DNA of 64,000 bases from Macrobrachium rosenbergii (GCF_040412425.1 NC_089749.1:31429813-31493812), one strand, 5' to 3'. Shown: positions 45,367 to 61,028, numbered from the stretch's first letter. Program-made: numbers and translations. Notes: generated by a model not told the origin, from the letters alone.

Positions 45367-46015
45367 AACTTTGTGTTCGCTCCAAACCGTCTATAGCAAG
45401 ATCCTCTTTGAAGTTGTAGCTATCACCAGTGCTGATAAAACCCATTGTAGCTCTCTTGTATCTAAACCGACCCCATGGTGTCAGAAATGTTGTCAGATCT
45501 CTAGAATCTTCATGCAGTTCTAACTGCCAGTATCCTTTAACAGCATCCAAAACTGTAAAGTACTTTGCATCCAGTACAACTTCATTTATGACATCATGTG
45601 GGATTTTAGCATTATGTACAATTCTGTGGACTTGGGAGTTTAACTTCGAAAGGTCAACCGTCATTCTAATTCCACCTGTAGGCTTTCGAACAACAACAAT
45701 AGGATGACACCATTCTGTTGGCCAATCTCCAACTCGTTCAATAATACCCTGTTTCATCATGTCTTCCAGTTCTTTCTTCACTGCTTCACGTAGTAGGTAA
45801 CTCACTGGCCTTGCAGCATATATTGCAAAAGGTTTTGCATCTTCCTTGAGTTGGATTTTCATTGGTGGTGTTTTCATAGTTTGCAATTGCCCTTTGGTAT
45901 TGAAAACTTCTTTGTAAGTCTGCAATATCTGCTTTTCCATAACTTCAGTGTCTCGATCAGTGGACTTTATACAATGACCTAGAGCAGTAACAGATTTATC
46001 AATAGCTTCAACCAA
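45359..46015 (-). pseudogene. RT fingers and palm of the truncated Gypsy element
   Basis: PTEWCHPIVVVRKPTGGIRM and FTVLDAVKGYWQLELHEDS are typical RT boxes. The frame shifts just before the catalytic box, so the palm ends ...DGLERTQSCG and the box is found in the next frame. Confidence 0.87.
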
Positions 46016-46220
46016 CTTCTTTGCAGGTAAAGGGAAGTCTTCATGAACAATACCAAGGTTCCTGCATGCACGAAGGATAGATACATATCAAAAACTTCAC
46101 ATCTCTGCAAAATATTATATTTTCCATGCAATGCATATCACCAATCTTCAGCAACAGGTCAATTCCGCCAATAATTCTCAGTCTCTTCCCATTAACACTC
46201 ACAAGGTGTTCCTCGTAATT

Positions 46221-47175
46221 CTACAGATCCTTCCTCCGTAGTCTAAGAGAATGCAACATCCCCATGCCAGCAACAGTCATCTGGGCACCTGTATCAGCAA
46301 TCACATTCATCTTAGCAAGATAACCTGTCTTCGGGTGATGAAATTCAATGGGGAGTACTGGCCGTTCCTGGCCACGAAACGAAATTTCTGCTATGTGTTT
46401 TACCTTTCCAAATTTTGGTGACAGTGCAGCTTCTTTTTCCTTCTTTTGTTTTTTGCAAACTTTACTAAAATGTCCAGAGAATCCACAATAGTGGCAGGTT
46501 TTCCCTACTGCAGGACACAATCTGCCAGTCTGGTGAGGTGGAAAACCGCACTTCCGACATTTCAGTCGCTCCTCTTTAGGTGATCCACGGTGAATCCTTC
46601 GGTTAGTACTCCTGCTTCTACCACTCTGCTTGAATCTGGCTGCATTAATGGCACTTTCTGTACTGAGACGCTTGTCTTCTCTCTCTGCTAACTCGTGGTT
46701 ACGGCAAAGAGAAATAGTATCAGCAAGGCTAAGAGTGGGTTTTTTACTTAAAAGCTCTTGTCTCGTTTCCTCGTCTCGTACACCAGATACAATGAGAGTA
46801 GTGATCCACTCATCAGAAGTCATATCTGCAAGGTTGGCGTCCTCTGCTCGCTCACGAAGATCAACTAAAAAGTCATCAAAAGACTCGCCAGCATCTTGCT
46901 TTCTTCTGACTGATTTGTATCTGTCCACTGTAACATTCCGCTGGTCCTTGAGATGCTTTTAATTTGCTCAATTACTCATTCAGCGACAAAGCCGTGTCTA
47001 AAGGAATCTCAACCGCATGACGAACCCGTTGTAGGAAATCAGGCTTGCAAAATGACCAAAAGGTGGCTATTTGATCCTCCCTAGGTTTCTCACTCAGCTT
47101 TGCAACTTGAGCATAGTTCTTCCAACTGGCTTCCCTCCTTTTAAATGATTTTAAGGTAACACCATCCTCAAGCAA
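46221..47175 (-). pseudogene. gag C-terminus and protease of the truncated Gypsy element
   Basis: 46928-46221 holds the capsid end (GESFDDFLVDLRERAEDANL), zinc knuckles CRKCGFPPHQTGRLCPAVGK and CHYCGFSGHFSKVC, and the protease motif NVIADTGAQMTVAG. 47175-46972 is the upstream capsid segment. A frame break near 46950 separates them. Confidence 0.87.
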
Positions 47176-47211
47176 CTCTGGAGGCCGTATAGAAATTTTC
47201 GCAGGAATATT

Positions 47212-47634
47212 TCAACGGGGGTCCCCAGGAGTATCTTCTGCCCCACTAGGAGTAGTAGATCCAAATCGGTTAAGAAGAGCAGTAAGTTCATGATCACGAC
47301 GTTCCTGTTCACGATCCTGACGTTCCTGCTCGCGCAAAAATCGATCCTCCTGAAGTTTCATCTGCTGTTGCAGCATTTGCACCATGATCATCATTGAATC
47401 ACTTGAACCTGTATTTGCGTCCTCGTGTTTCATGCTTCCGTCATCTGTTTCAGTCCTTTTAGCATTTCTAATAGCACCTTGGAGGAGGCTGTTCAGTCTC
47501 ACTGTACTATCCTTGGAGCTGAAAGGCACATCCAAAACACGGAGATAATTCACAATCTCGTCACGAGTAAGCTGCTGAATGTCCTCTTTCGTTAAAAGGA
47601 ATGCCTCTTCACCGAGTTCCAATGCAGTAGCCAT
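47212..47634 (-). pseudogene. gag N-terminus of the truncated Gypsy element
   Basis: I choose the ATG at 47634 (MATALELGEEAFLLTKEDI) rather than the longer frame start, because the longer start lies in the LTR upstream of the primer site. A Gln/Arg/Glu-rich coiled coil (QMKLQEDRFLREQERQDREQ) occupies the C-terminal half. It ends at a stop and gag resumes at 47175. Confidence 0.75.
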
Positions 47635-47685
47635 TGCAAGTCTTCCTTTCCAACGGTGTATTTCGCCACGTGAGACCTCGAGACT

Positions 47686-47695
47686 CACTGCGCCA
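47686..47695 (-). promoter_or_regulatory. primer-binding site
   Basis: On the minus strand TGGCGCAGTG directly follows the LTR end ...ATATTACA. TGGCGCAGT is a common Ty3/Gypsy primer site, usually attributed to a serine tRNA. Confidence 0.7.
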
Positions 47696-48000
47696 TGTAA
47701 TATATTATCCCAGGTCCAAATAAACGTTGGGGTATATTTTAAGCGTAGTTTATTCCCAGACAAGGATCCATGGTGATACTAACAATTCAGTTACAGAAAC
47801 TAGACTGGCTGTTATACAGAAAGCATCAGAAAACGTTAACAGTACAAACCATAAATATATATAATAAAACCTTAACAGCAGTTCTCCATAATAACAATAA
47901 ACAACCATTACCATTGAACGGACATACATACTTATACAACAAACGACTCAAGTATACAACAGTTGGGTCACTTCATTCAAATGTGAGAACCCTTAGCTGT
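47696..48000 (-). repeat. 5' LTR of the truncated Gypsy element (outer end approximate)
   Basis: The inner end is fixed by the primer site. The outer boundary is not fixed because no second LTR is available for comparison. Confidence 0.55.
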
Positions 48001-48009
48001 AGACGCCTG

Positions 48010-49345
48010 GGTAAAGAAAGTTCTTTTGGAATGTTATTGCATTCCTTTCAGGAATTCATTGCCTCTTCAACCATCTCAATGAGGCAATTTGGAGAGTGTT
48101 CAGCCAGCCCCTCATTGATCTCTTTGCAATGAAACTGAACCATCTTCTCCAGCTGTATGTATCCCCAGTCCTGGATCCTCAAGCCCGGCCAGTAGACGTT
48201 ATGCTTCAAGAGTGGACAAACCTATTCGTGCCCTCCCTATGTTTCTGCTGTTGAAGGGGGTATTCAAGAGTTGAGGGCTACTGGGAACACCACCATGGCT
48301 GTAATCACACCTTGGTGGACAAGGAGGCATTGGTTCCCCGTCCTTTTGGAAATGTTAGTAGAAGTTCCCAGACAATTACCTCCAGAGACAAATCTGCTTC
48401 ATCAGTCGGGGACAGGGAAGCTTCATGGTATTATTTAAATGCTTCGCCTAACTGCATGGAAACTGTTGGGAAGCTCCTTAGCTCTACTAAGTTGTATAGG
48501 GACTCTTTCATAACGGCAAAGTTAAATCCACTAAGTTCTTGTTTCTGTACAGTGGGAGCTATATATTTCGCGGTGCAAGTCCAGGGGTATTTCCTGTCTT
48601 TGCAACAGCATTAATAATACAGTATAATAAAGTTACTGCTCTTCTTAAGAGATGCCAAAGGTTTGTCCATTTCCTCTATCAAGGCTATAAATCCATGCTG
48701 GCTTGTGTATTAAGGAATTCTGGATTGGGTATTTCAAGAGATTGACTTAGGCAAAGCTATTCGCTCATTTCAACTGGAATGCCAAAAATCGTTGGCTTAA
48801 GACACCTTGTGTGCCCTCCTTTCGAACCCCTCAGAGTGGCGAGAGAGTGAATTACAAGCGATATTATCATTAGTAGGGTGGTTCACGTAATGAAGTGGAA
48901 TTATATTTTTGACATCCTTTTGTGCTAAGAATGATGTCAAGGCCAAAGCTCTTCCAACTGTTTTCTCTATCCCCTCTCCAGAAACTCTTAACTCTTGAGG
49001 AAGATCTACTTTTATGCCCTGTTAGGGCTCTACAGATTTATACATTCCATCTTAACCACTAGGGAAGCAGTGTAGAAACCTATGCACTGTCAAGAATCCT
49101 GAGGTTCCTATGTCTGAGAATGCCATGGCTTTCTTTATCAAATCCTTCATCCTAGATGCACACCATGCATTGTCTCCAGAGGATTGCCTCCTTTTGAAGG
49201 TGAAACTACACAATGTCAGAGTAGCAGGTACATCTATTAGTTTTCATCAACACCTGTCTGTAGGCCGTCAAGTTTTGGCAGCACAATGGAGGTGTAGCTC
49301 CGTATTCACTTTGAACTATTGGAGGGCCATCATGATCCAGTAGGA
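48010..49345 (+). pseudogene. dead DIRS-like element, RNase H to recombinase
   Basis: Plus-strand scraps align with the intact DIRS-like element. These are a methyltransferase-like region near 48100-48300, a recombinase N-terminus (FLYQGYKSMLACVLRNSGLG at about 48690-48730) and a recombinase C-terminus at 49110-49343. In the last, MSENAMAFFIKSF... LHNVRVAGTSISFHQ replaces the H-X2-R motif with HNVR in a degraded context. Many stops. Confidence 0.75.
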
Positions 49346-49765
49346 AGACTGACGTACTATAGCATCAACAGTTTCGGCAGGGGGGATTTCTCTTAGTCTT
49401 CCCCTTATGTGTTACAAACAGGTAGTATAGGTTCTTGCTGTCAACTGTAATGGCCTGCTCCGACCACCACACACTCAGTACTGTACAGTCAATAATAGAT
49501 TCAACATTCACTAAAACAGTGATGAAGTTCACAATGGGTGGAATTGTGCAACTACCAGAATGTGTACAAGAGGATTCAAGGGGGTAAACAAATACGACAA
49601 AAACCACTTAACCATCAGACAGAAATAACACCTGAACCTCGTAAATACATAAATTAAATAAACAACAAATACCCTTAATTAACAAAACCAAAACACACAT
49701 ATGCTATTGTGAAAGCAGGCAACACACTCATACTGGAAAGGGGCCCCAAAAAGTAAGAGAGGAAC
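49346..49765. other. unassigned
   Basis: Sequence between two oppositely oriented dead DIRS-like copies. No feature of its own. Confidence 0.35.
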
Positions 49766-52700
49766 AAAAAGAAAAGGTGATTCTGCCTGTGAGGCATGAC
49801 CTCCTTCAATGATAACAAATAACCCAGGACCACCTGTGCTGTCACCTCCCTGAGATTGCTCAGATGAGAGCCCTCTGGGAAAGCCCTTATGATAATGAGT
49901 CCAAGAGCATGCCCAGATACTTTATCTGCTGCTTGGGAATGAAATCACTCTTCTGCCAGTTGATGCCGATTCCTGCTCTAGAAATACACCAGGTGACATT
50001 CTCTGTCTCAAAGAAGATGTTCCCTGGAGAATGCCAGGGTTAACTAATCATTCAGGTATCACAAAAGATGAATACCCTTGAATGGGTCCAAACCAGTCTG
50101 ACACAAGTTACTTCCAAGAGTCCTGATGAATAAATACTTCAAAGTACACATGCTACAAGTCTATCAGTAGCATGAAGTTACCCTCTCTGATGGAATCTAA
50201 CAAGGAATGTGGAGTTTTCCACCTTGAAACAAATCTGTAAGACATACTTGCTCAACACTGAGAGGGTGACTACCAGTTTTCAACCCACCTTATAATAAAA
50301 AGAACAAGAATATGAAAAACATGCAAAAAATAATTGGAACTTTAAACACAGGAGGCAGGTGATCTATAACTTCCAGTCCCTTTCGCTCTCCTCACTTCCA
50401 CCTCTGCCATCAAGGTCAGAGATTTCCGTGAATCTGAAGGATAGGAGGGAAACAAGAGTCCTTGAATGGAGGCCTATATCCGTCCTGATGGACTGATACA
50501 ACCAAGGCTCCACTTACTGCTCCTAACACTTCATCCTGTGGCATGACAGGCAACCCCCTACTTGTGTCAGAAGAAGAGGGAGATCAATGCCCTCTCCTTA
50601 CTTTTCCTTCCTTCCTGTATGGACCTAAAAAGGGGGGATGAAAGTACTGGGAAGATTCCCTGCCATTCTTAAAAGAGGCAGAAGACTGGGCTCCTGAAGG
50701 ACAGGGTTCTTCATCATCTCAGGAAATGGAAAATTTTGCCATGTCCAAGGGGTTTAGCTACACATACCTTCACCCATCAATGAGGGTTTGATGGGCACTG
50801 CACAGTTAATGATGGAAAGTCTGGAATCCTCTCTCCTAAGCTCAACCAATGTCTCTACCACACCCATAGGAATGAGAAGAGATGACCCCAGCACAGAACT
50901 GCTCCTCAATGAGAGGCTGCTCTCGTGAGAAACCTGTCTGGATAACAAGCAAATAATCACATCTCTCCTGCAAAGGACCAGATTTCCCACTGGTTGGTGA
51001 CCTGCTGTGCCAGGAAAGTAAGGGGCCTATCCTCAGGCACCAGCAACCCTCGGAACGTTGCTCTCTCTTGTCCATAGACAAGGTACCTGTTACAGCATCA
51101 TCTGTCAAGGTGTTCACCCATATATCTAGCCACAAGATAGCCTGAAGAGATACCATAGCTATAGACTCCAAGGCATTAGCCTCCGTAGCATTCAGCAAGA
51201 AACCCTCCGGACTATCTCCAAGGGGAGGTTGTCCGTCAGTTGACAGACAGATGCAGCCAACCACAGAGGAGTAGTCTCTGCATCCTCAGGTGTGTAGTAC
51301 CTCCAATGGTGTGAAAGCAGCGGGAGGAAGAGTTTGCTCTATCTGGTGGAGGCAAGGGAACTCTTCAACCCACAGCAACCTGACCGAAGGTAATGCCTCC
51401 ACAGTATTCCCAAAGGAAAGCTCTGTAGATGAGACTGTGATTTCATGAACGAGTGACTGCTCCAGTTTGGCCTGCAGGGGTTCCAGAGGAGAGAGACCCT
51501 CAAGGCCTGAGAGATCTCAAGTGGCTGCCCCCTCTTTAGGCAAGTGGGTTACACCAGTCTTCTATCCAGTCTCGTTATCAATCTCATCCTGAACCAGACA
51601 AGTCTTCTACTCCATCTCATTATCAGTCTTGTCCTAAACCAGACAAGTCTCTTGCTGGAGAAGGTAGATGAGATCCAACAGGTTCAACCATCCAAATAAA
51701 GTTCAGACCTTAACCCCATATCCCCTGCACTCCTAGACTCGGTCACAACCAAGTCTAGGAGTGCAGGGGATATGGGGTTAAGGTCTGAACTTTATTTGGA
51801 TGGTTGGTCACAACTACTTGGTCACAACCAAGTAGTTAAGTGAAGAACTAGATGGTGCATCATCTATCTCATGTGTCTCAGCATGGTGTGGTGAACTGCA
51901 CATCAAAAAGGTGGTAGAGATCAAAGGATACCTCTCCCTCAAGCAAGAGTGCTTAGATTGTACACAACACCAAAAGCAAGCACCAAGTTTGAAATGGGTG
52001 CTGGTTCCCATCCACACCTCCCAAAGGCAAGCTTGAGAAAGAACCTGTCCTGTTGGTAGGATGTGCATGGTCTGAAGACCACTTGCACACAGACCAAACA
52101 GATTGCATGCCCTCCTGCAACTCCTCGGAGCCACAGAGGGAGGGGCTATCCCAAGCTGCAACATGTACCTGGTCTACAGACCCAATATGGGTCGGGTGAG
52201 AGGGATGTACAGATCCATCCTAGTGTCAGCCCAAGCGTCGGATGGAGGGGTTGGCCTTCACATCTCACTGGGAATGTGCAGTGATGCAGCCCTTCCAGGG
52301 GTATGATGATCCCATACCAGTGATCTGGCACATCAGCTCTCCTACCATGATTCAGAACATGCGGTAGAGGTATTCCTGGACAACTTAAGCGAGGTCTTAG
52401 CCTTCCATTTACCCCTGTTCAGAGGAAGAGGATGATGATGATGGTGATAAGGAAGATGATGATGAAGAGGAAGAACAGCATGAACATGTCTTCCTTCTCT
52501 TCTGGTACATCTTGCTAGCCTTCCTCACTGAAGGACTAGTTGATGCTGGGATGGGAGAGGTCAAAACACTTGGTGGAGAGTCAGCCCTTAGCAGAACTTT
52601 ACAACCAGAGGATTGCATTCCTTTGCAGTAGATGAAGAAGCCATTGGAACTTCAAGAACAGCAGCAGACACATCAGAAGGCCTATCCTTCTTTTCTGCCA

Positions 52701-53290
52701 AGTTGTCAAGAAATACAGTCAAAGATGTACTACAGCTCCAGAGCACTTGCTTTATCAACCTCTGACAAGAAGGAATAAATAGGTTTGTCATGTTTGGGGG
52801 ATATGGGGTGGTAGGAGGAATAGAAATGGAAATCACAGGCAGATGGTAACTGGAAAGGTTAAGAGGAGTCACCGGAGGGATATTACCCTGGAAGAAACCA
52901 GTGAATGCTTCCTGTCCTTCTTTCTTGTCTTACCATACTTTTCCAATTCAGGAGAGGACCAGGAAGCACAAATGTTGCATGGTAAGGATCTAGTACAATC
53001 CTTAACTCTGCAGCAGGGGCAAATCTAATGACATGGGAGAAAAGACGCGACAACATGGTTGCCCACAACCCCTGGAACTGCATTATTTGCGTTTCTTCTC
53101 CATAACTGAGAGTAAACAAGATCACATAGACACTTAAGTACAATGCAAAGGCCCAAAGCACAAAAATAAGTAAAGATGAATGCAAAATAATAAAGGTAGC
53201 AAGTTACTCATCCAAAACTCAACGAGCACACAGGATAGAGTGAGTATGCCTTCTCTCTCTGGTGTCTGATGAAAAAATGAGGCTGGGCAA
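49766..53290 (-). pseudogene. dead DIRS-like element, RT and gag
   Basis: Minus strand. 50340-49770 is a degraded DIRS-type RT (a diverged LLDSIREGNFML-type box and a PKQ...YLG-like segment). 51264-50754 is gag (NALESIAMVSLQAILWLDIW and VSHESSLSLRSSSVLGSSLL). 52618-52409 is the Ser-rich, Lys/Arg-containing gag segment. 52872-52588 is a further gag scrap. Frames are short and shifted. It carries a palindrome at 51686-51805 that intact relatives lack. Confidence 0.65.
51686..51805. repeat. perfect 54-bp palindrome with 12-nt loop
   Basis: The arms 51686-51739 and 51752-51805 are exact reverse complements. The loop is CGGTCACAACCA. A second small hairpin follows at about 51812-51837 (AACTACTTGG, TCACAA, CCAAGTAGTT) with the same TCACAA loop core. 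Confidence 0.96.
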
Positions 53291-53406
53291 ATGAGTTGTA
53301 ACCTCCCCTCTCACCTCCTATCTCCGCCAGTAAACTACCTTGTTACTAAGATTCAACAACTGACCCGGCTCACATCAGATACTGCTATAGAGTGTGTATA
53401 TATATA
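53291..53406. other. flank of the Tigger-type element
   Basis: No separate feature. A short TATATATA run provides the TA target. Confidence 0.4.
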
Positions 53407-55015
53407 CAGTAATACTTCGATCTTACACGATTCGAGTTGCGCGAATTCACACACACACGAACTTTTCACTGGAACCTAACTAATGGGCATATGCGATTTT
53501 TTCACAGACACGAAATTCTCGAGAAACCCTGCAGAAGTGGGTGTTTAATTTTTGAAGTAATTTACAAGTTTTCATGCTTTTATGGGTAAAATCTGTATGA
53601 AAAATGCATTTCATTCTTTTATGTGTAAAATCTGTATGAAAAATGCATTTCATGCTTTTGTGTGTAAAATCTGTATGAAAAATGCATTTGTTTTAATGTG
53701 TAAAATCTCTATGAAAAATGCATTTCATGCTTTCATGTGTAAAATCTCTATGAAAAACGCATTTCATGCTTTCATGTGTACAATCTGTATCGAAAATGTA
53801 TTATTTTTATTTTTGTACATGCATAAATATGATGCAAAGGTAATTTCAGCACATTCACTTGGTGTACTTTTACAAGATGTGATACCCATTTGCAAAGTTA
53901 CTGCACTTTTCAAAGATGATACCCTGCAGAAAATGCTTGTTTAATGTTTGAAGTACATTTATAAGTTTTCATGCTTTTAACTGTAAAATCGATATGGAAA
54001 ATTTATATTTATATTTCTGTACATAAATATCATACAAGTATTATATCCATTTGCAAAGTCTTTGTCACAAGGACTTTACATGACCTTGAGATGAGGTTGT
54101 TCAGTCGCGCTCATTTGATAAAATGAATTCGTTAATGTAATATCAGAGATGTAACTAAGAGTTGTATAAGTGTCATTCTTTGAAAATTACTCTGTTCACC
54201 TCGGAGAAAAGTGCTGGTGCAATCTGTATGTGCAAGTAGTTACAGCACATTCAGTTCGTGTACTTTTACAAGATGTGATACCCTTAGTTACTGCATTTTT
54301 CAAAGATGATACCCCTGTAGAAAGTGTGTATAATTTTTAAGTTTTCATGTTTTTAGGTGTAAAATCAGAATGGAAAATTTGTATTTATATATTTGCGCAT
54401 AAATACGATACAAAAGCAGTACAGTTACTTTATTACAGTATCTCTCTCTCTCTCATTCATAGTTAGTGCTCAAACATACTTTTACAACTTATTATTTCTC
54501 TGTACGTCATTACCTGTACAGTATATAATTTTAAATTGATTGAATTTTACCTGTACTGTACTACCTTCTACGAACATTATGTACATGTTTTCGATATTTT
54601 ATGGAATTGTACTTTTGTTGACTGACACATGACGTTTTGCCTAGTGACGCAAAGAAAACGGCTTTTACTCTAAGTGACAAAGAAAACGGCATCCCATGAA
54701 TTAGGGGTAACATTAGTATACGTACGCACCTACTGTAAATGCGCTATTATGAAACTGCAGTACTCAATTTTTATGTCAACCATTTACTGTATTCCTTTTT
54801 TAAGGGTAATAAGCTAAATTTTAAATAAAATTACACTAACATTAGTTCATTTAAAAGTTAGCTTTTAAATGAGCATGATTAGGGTCATATTTAGTATTTA
54901 AACTCTGAAATAAACATTTATTAGCATTTTTAAAGACCATGCCAAACTTACGCGAAAATTCACCTTGCACGAGGGGCTCCGGAACCTAACCTCGCGTAAT
55001 TTCGAGGTATGACTG
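53407..55015. mobile_element. pogo/Tigger-type non-autonomous DNA element
   Basis: A 1,609-bp element flanked by TA on both sides (53405-53406 and 55016-55017). Left end CAGTAATACTTCGATCTTAC and right end, reverse-complemented, CAGTCATACCTCGAAATTAC are related inverted repeats, and the resemblance extends inward for about 60 bp. CAGT termini plus TA duplication fit the Tc1/mariner-pogo superfamily. No transposase is recognisable. Confidence 0.82.
53570..53812 (+). repeat. 39-bp tandem repeat inside the Tigger-type element
   Basis: About six copies of TGTAAAATCTGTATGAAAAA followed by TGCATTTCATGCTTTTATG. Because 39 is a multiple of three, the array stays open as a 13-residue repeat (KICMKNAFHAFMC). 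Most likely coincidental coding. Confidence 0.88.
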
Positions 55016-55017
55016 TA

Positions 55018-58000
55018 TATATATGGCGATGGTTGTATCCCCTTAGGAACAAACTAGACGTAGAACAGGGTTACAAGTTATGAGCACTCAACCTTCACTG
55101 CCACATGAATTCTTACCTTATTAGCTATAACATAGAAGGACAGGAAGGGAACCAAGAAAAGCATCAACAGTGATGGACAACAATAACTTGAGAAAAGAGG
55201 AACATGCAACTATATTGTAGTTCCTTTCTCATCCATCAGAATAGTTGCTTAAATACCAACAATTGTCATAAGAATACTGCTGTCCCAAATAACTTAAAAA
55301 TCCAGTAAACACTTAATGTATGAGAAAGTTAATAATACACATGTATAAATCATAGTTTTAATTTTTTATATGCTGCCTATTTACACCAACTTAAAAAATC
55401 AAGAGCATAAATTACACAACAAAAACTTCTACACAGCTTTATAAAAATAAGCACTGAATATCATGTGATTCTTTGCTTTCTGTACAGTAAAAAGTTTCTT
55501 CTTTGACAGAAAAAAGTCAAATCTTATAAAAAAGACAAAATACTACTAATCTTTTCAAATCATACTCTTATTTGAGGTTACCTACATTCACTGACAATAG
55601 AGTATCAGTTGCAATATTCTTGAAAACTCTCCAGCTAGAACATAATATAAAAAAATAAGTCCTAAAAATCAACTGCAAATGAAGTCCAAAATGTTAACTC
55701 AATCACGTACACCACATTATTTGATATAAAATGTCCTTCCCTGTAATCCTAAAATAAAAAAAGAGAGACAATCAAGGAAAGAAACTTGGCCTTTCTTGGA
55801 GGACAAACTCATTTTATGTGTAACCAGTCAAACAAAAGAAACATCTACCAGTTTTGTGCCACTGCGATGGAATGTTCAATGTATTGAAAAATGGCAGAGG
55901 TCAAAGTAAAAATAACACACTTCCGGCATACATATTTTTCACTCATGTCACTATCCACAACCATTTTGAGAGAATAATATTCCAGAAATATTTGTACCAG
56001 CTTCTAAAACATAAGGATAAAATACCAATTAAGATTTACATATTTGTAAACTTTGTGCATATAAAAGTTGGCAAGTTGCTCTATTACACGAAAAGTTGAG
56101 AACCCACATTACCCTCAAGGGAATATGCCTCTATTGCACAAGCCCCTTTACTTGGCTTTTTGGGAAGTACAGAATTGTATAGTATACCACTCTTGTCTTT
56201 GATGCAGTGACATCCCTTGAAACACTAAACAACCATACCATGGACTCTATATATAATACTGTACATTCAACAGAAATCATCAGGATAATGATTATGATGG
56301 AAGCTTAACAAACAAGAGAGAAGGTAGTTTTCATCCTATCTCTTGTTGCAAACTATTATGACATACATAATAAATCTGGCACTTTTTATAAAACTGTAGA
56401 AATGTAAAATATATTTCAGACACTTAGTATAAGAAGAAAAACCAAATAAAGATTCGAATATTAAGTAACACTAGGCTTCAATTTTTCTCATTCACAGGTG
56501 GTAAGTGATCACTGGAATAAATTTAAAATTTTATCTTGGATTATTCATTATTACTCATGTCTATTTCCATGCACAATAGAAATTGGATACATTTACACAG
56601 TTTACACCTATTTCGATTTAATGACTACTTGATGGAAAAAATAATTGCATATTAAGGAAAATTTGATGAAGGGCATAGCTCTCACAGCCAAAATGCAGAT
56701 CATGACTAAAGTAGCAGTCTCACATGAAACGCAGCTATTTCTAAATTCTCATCATAACCGCAAATCTTGCTTCACCTCATTTACTCTGTCCACCAAAACA
56801 GATATTTTTTCTCCTCTGAAAATAAAAAATGCATCATAAGTGATTAATGGCATGAAAATCCCAATAAAAATCTATATGGCCACAATCTTGTGTAAATTCA
56901 TGTTTCATAGCTACAAATCCTTGCCTAACTACTGTCAAATCTAACAGTACAAAGGGAATGACTAGCTGAACATTAACAAAGACATAGAGCTTCATCTCCA
57001 AGGGTATGGATTATCATTATCATTAAAATAATGTAACAAGATCACATTTTTAACCTTATAAGACTGGCCAAAAGGGTTTGTTCTTAATGAGTAAACAATA
57101 CTATTTCTTATTTAATATTTTGCAAATTTGTAACATTTTCATTATTGATAGGAAATCATGAGGACTCATAACAAAATTTCCTTCAAGCAACATGTGCCAA
57201 GTATCAAAAACAAATATTTGAAAGCTGGACAATCACTGAAGATATGTTTGATTGTAAATGTTCTGTATTAATGGACTGGGTCATGTCGGTTATTCATGAA
57301 ATATCCACAGGTCAAATGAAAGACCAATTCGAAATGGGATATTATCTACTAAAATATAGAGTACTTTTTTGGAATGAAGGCCACAGTCCAACAGTTGGTT
57401 TAACCTGTTTTCATTTGTTATTTTCAGATTCATGATTCTACAATGGCTGTCTTTCCCTGAAGATATTGGGTTCTATAAACAATACCAGATCACTAGTATT
57501 TAGAGGTACATATTTTATCTAGTCATAATGATGGCAGCTTTATAAGCATCTTCATTTTCTGTAATACCTACATTTGCAGGTACTCTAACATATTTCAGAA
57601 TTATACCAATTCCAAACAATCTGTGAGATGAAAACTTAAATTTGTTGAACCAAGGGATTTTCACAACAATAATTTTGGATGGTCTCATAAAACTAGAAGC
57701 CATAGAAAATGAGAAATCTCTGTGCTTGTAGTTCTCTTGGGAAAACAAATGCATTACAATGCTGGGTAAAAAAAAAAATCTAGTTTGTTTCATTAGACAA
57801 TACTGCAGTAAATCCTACACTAGAGTAAGATTTCGATCCATCTACATAAACTGCAATAATCTGAACCTTTTTGTTTTATATATTTCACAGGGGTTTGGGG
57901 TGCCAATTCCATAAAAAAATTGAAAATCCACAAAAAATCTTGAACTGAGCTGCAGCTATCAACTGAAATTCAGATTCTTAAATTTTAATGAGCAAAGGTC

Positions 58001-58095
58001 CTCAACTTTAAATACTGGAATAGACCAGATCATCTCAACCATTTCTTAAAGTAGAGAAAGCTATTGTTTTCTAGGGGACTGGGTGATACGCTAGA
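55018..58095. other. unassigned 3-kb stretch
   Basis: AT-rich. Frames of 60-97 codons (for example 55854-56099, 57244-57435, 57515-57793 minus) have no recognised domain or supporting context. No terminal repeats found. Confidence 0.4.
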
Positions 58096-58099
58096 GGTG

Positions 58100-58190
58100 T
58101 GAAACACGGTAATCCCTTGATTATCTGGATCTTCCTTATCCAGAACTCAAAATTATCTGGCACATCCAGACCAAGGACCAAAGATTATTA
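58100..58190. repeat. possible Tigger-like terminal fragment
   Basis: GGTAATCCCTTGATTATCTGG and TTATCCAGAACTCAAAATTATCTGGCA resemble the AATCCCTCGATTATCCGG-type ends of pogo/Tigger elements. No partner end is present. Confidence 0.35.
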
Positions 58191-60787
<2,597 letters not shown>

Positions 60788-61028
60788 AAAGTCAACAATT
60801 TCCATGCCACACTTGCGACTGGAGGCGATGACATTCCCAAGGATGACATATGGGAGTGGCTGGCTGACGACGGTGGCGACCTTGGCTACCAACTTCTCTC
60901 TGAGAGCAAGATGGCTGCTGCAGTTGTTGGTGAAGCGGAAGCAACTGAAGATGTTGACGACAATGTCAAGGCTGTTCCACGACAACTGCCCTTATACAAG
61001 AATATTCTAACAGAGTTCGACACAGTTA
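60788..61028 (+). pseudogene. Tigger/jerky-like transposase C-terminal fragment
   Basis: A plus-strand frame reads DDIWEWLADDGGDLGYQLLS followed by an acidic tail. The WL-acidic-GYQ pattern resembles the extreme C-terminus of Tigger/CENP-B-type transposases. It starts where the LINE endonuclease stops, in the opposite orientation. No catalytic residues are included. Confidence 0.5.

Larger units (their letters stand above)
43578..48000 (-). mobile_element. truncated Ty3/Gypsy retrotransposon (K02A2.6-like)
   Basis: Minus-strand order is 5' LTR (about 48000-47696), primer site, gag, protease, RT, RNase H, integrase. The element breaks off inside integrase at about 43578 and has no 3' LTR. Codon use and motifs differ from the Mag-type element at 16-21 kb, so it is a separate lineage. 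Frame breaks separate each domain. Confidence 0.85.

Noticed and set aside
47212..47763. A longer gag start at 47763
   Set aside because: The extra N-terminal codons lie in the LTR, upstream of the primer-binding site. The ATG at 47634 is the better start.
52405..52490. Acidic Asp/Glu-rich plus-strand tract
   Set aside because: It is antisense to the Ser-rich segment of a dead DIRS-like gag.
55018..58095. Host genes among 60-97-codon frames
   Set aside because: No domains, no splice-site context and AT-rich composition consistent with chance.
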